Positions 4,825 to 5,140 of a DNA stretch of 5,140 nt are shown piece after piece. The position numbers and the translations under genes were made by a program. Every line of letters starts with the position of its first letter. Within the stretch, counting starts at the first letter, position 1. Origin of the DNA: Acholeplasmataceae bacterium UBA5617. Lineage in GTDB: Bacteria; Bacillota_I; Bacilli_A; Acholeplasmatales; Acholeplasmataceae. Where the stretch lies: the NCBI GenBank assembly GCA_002424575.1, contig DIKN01000120.1, forward strand, positions 1-5,140, given 5' to 3'. The notes under the pieces are model-generated. The model ran no database searches. It had not been told where the DNA came from and was given only the letters and a program-made list of their open reading frames with translations.

Positions 4825-5140
4825 ATGAAGAAATTAGTACTGATTGATGGCAATTCCATTTTATTTCGTGCCTATTATGCAACCGCATATCCAGGTGCGA
4901 AATTGATGCAAACCGCATCAGGCATTTACACCAATGCCGTCTTCGCCTTTGTGGGTATGTTCGAAAAAATCGTAACGGATGAAGTGACTGATGTTTTGGT
5001 CGCTTTTGACACGAAAGAACCGACAAAAAGACATCTATCATATGAGGGTTATAAAGCTGGTCGTGTGAAGATGCCTGAAGAACTTGCACAACAAATTCCC
5101 CTCATCAACGAATATATTCGTTTATGTGGCGTTCAAGCCT
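4825..5140 (+). CDS. polA: DNA polymerase I, N-terminal 5'-3' exonuclease domain; 3' end outside the window
   Basis: The first 105 codons are present and the frame is open to the window edge. They show the start of the flap/5' nuclease domain of PolA, which removes RNA primers and flaps during Okazaki fragment maturation and repair. LVLIDGNSILFRAYYA (4-19) carries metal-binding Asp8; VLVAFDTKEP holds Asp62, and KRHLSYEGYKAGR (68-80) is the conserved Arg/Lys region near the active site; the next helix reads PEELAQQIPLI. The start is set by AAGGAG eight bases upstream, and the gene has its own extended -10 promoter. Only the nuclease part is visible: this could be full-length PolA or a stand-alone 5'-3' exonuclease such as mycoplasmas carry. 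The standard code seen here makes full PolA somewhat more likely. Confidence 0.92.
   Translation, partial: MKKLVLIDGNSILFRAYYATAYPGAKLMQTASGIYTNAVFAFVGMFEKIVTDEVTDVLVAFDTKEPTKRHLSYEGYKAGRVKMPEELAQQIPLINEYIRLCGVQA

Noticed and set aside
4598..5089. Minus-strand frame of 163 codons opposite the ffh 3' end and polA 5' end
   Set aside because: It covers two clear genes, a terminator and a promoter on the other strand; its His/Leu/Phe-rich composition is typical of an antisense shadow.

Overview
The window holds six protein genes, all on the + strand and tightly packed: the 3' part of topA (DNA topoisomerase I), tpx (thiol peroxidase), a three-gene signal recognition particle (SRP) unit ftsY-ylxM-ffh, and the 5' end of polA. 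It looks like the core chromosome of a low-GC Gram-positive-type bacterium. The ftsY-ylxM-ffh block is a Firmicutes/Mollicutes signature, the base composition is AT-leaning (judged by eye, not computed), and all promoters resemble sigma-A sites. UGA acts as a stop: ffh ends in TGA and tryptophans are written TGG. That argues against the UGA=Trp code of Mycoplasma and Spiroplasma and fits Firmicutes or the standard-code Mollicutes (Acholeplasma or Izemoplasma-like). This placement is inference.

Layout. 1-1305 is the C-terminal part of topA, ending after only one visible zinc finger. 1306-1506 is the only sizeable gap. It holds a near-consensus promoter, three successive hairpins built around repeated ATCCCC tracts (the last terminator-like), and then the extended -10 promoter of tpx. 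This is the least explained part of the window and could encode a small RNA of about 90 nt or carry an interspersed repeat. 1507-2007 is tpx, closed by an intrinsic terminator that overlaps its stop codon. 2030-4757 is a self-contained SRP transcription unit: an extended -10 promoter, ftsY from a TTG start, ylxM eight bases later, ffh overlapping ylxM by one base, and an intrinsic terminator that begins inside the last ffh codons. 4760-4824 carries a perfect 15-base dyad and a third extended -10 promoter. polA starts at 4825 and runs off the window.

Functionally, Ffh binds SRP RNA and nascent signal sequences, FtsY is its membrane receptor, and YlxM is the small helix-turn-helix partner encoded beside Ffh in Gram-positive bacteria. 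TopA and PolA are DNA topology and replication/repair enzymes, and Tpx removes peroxides. In Bacillus the SRP genes sit between rnc-smc and rpsP; here they lie between tpx and polA with their own promoter and terminator. No mobile element, CRISPR array, tRNA or rRNA was seen. The window is mostly ordinary housekeeping DNA, and no new multi-gene system is evident.
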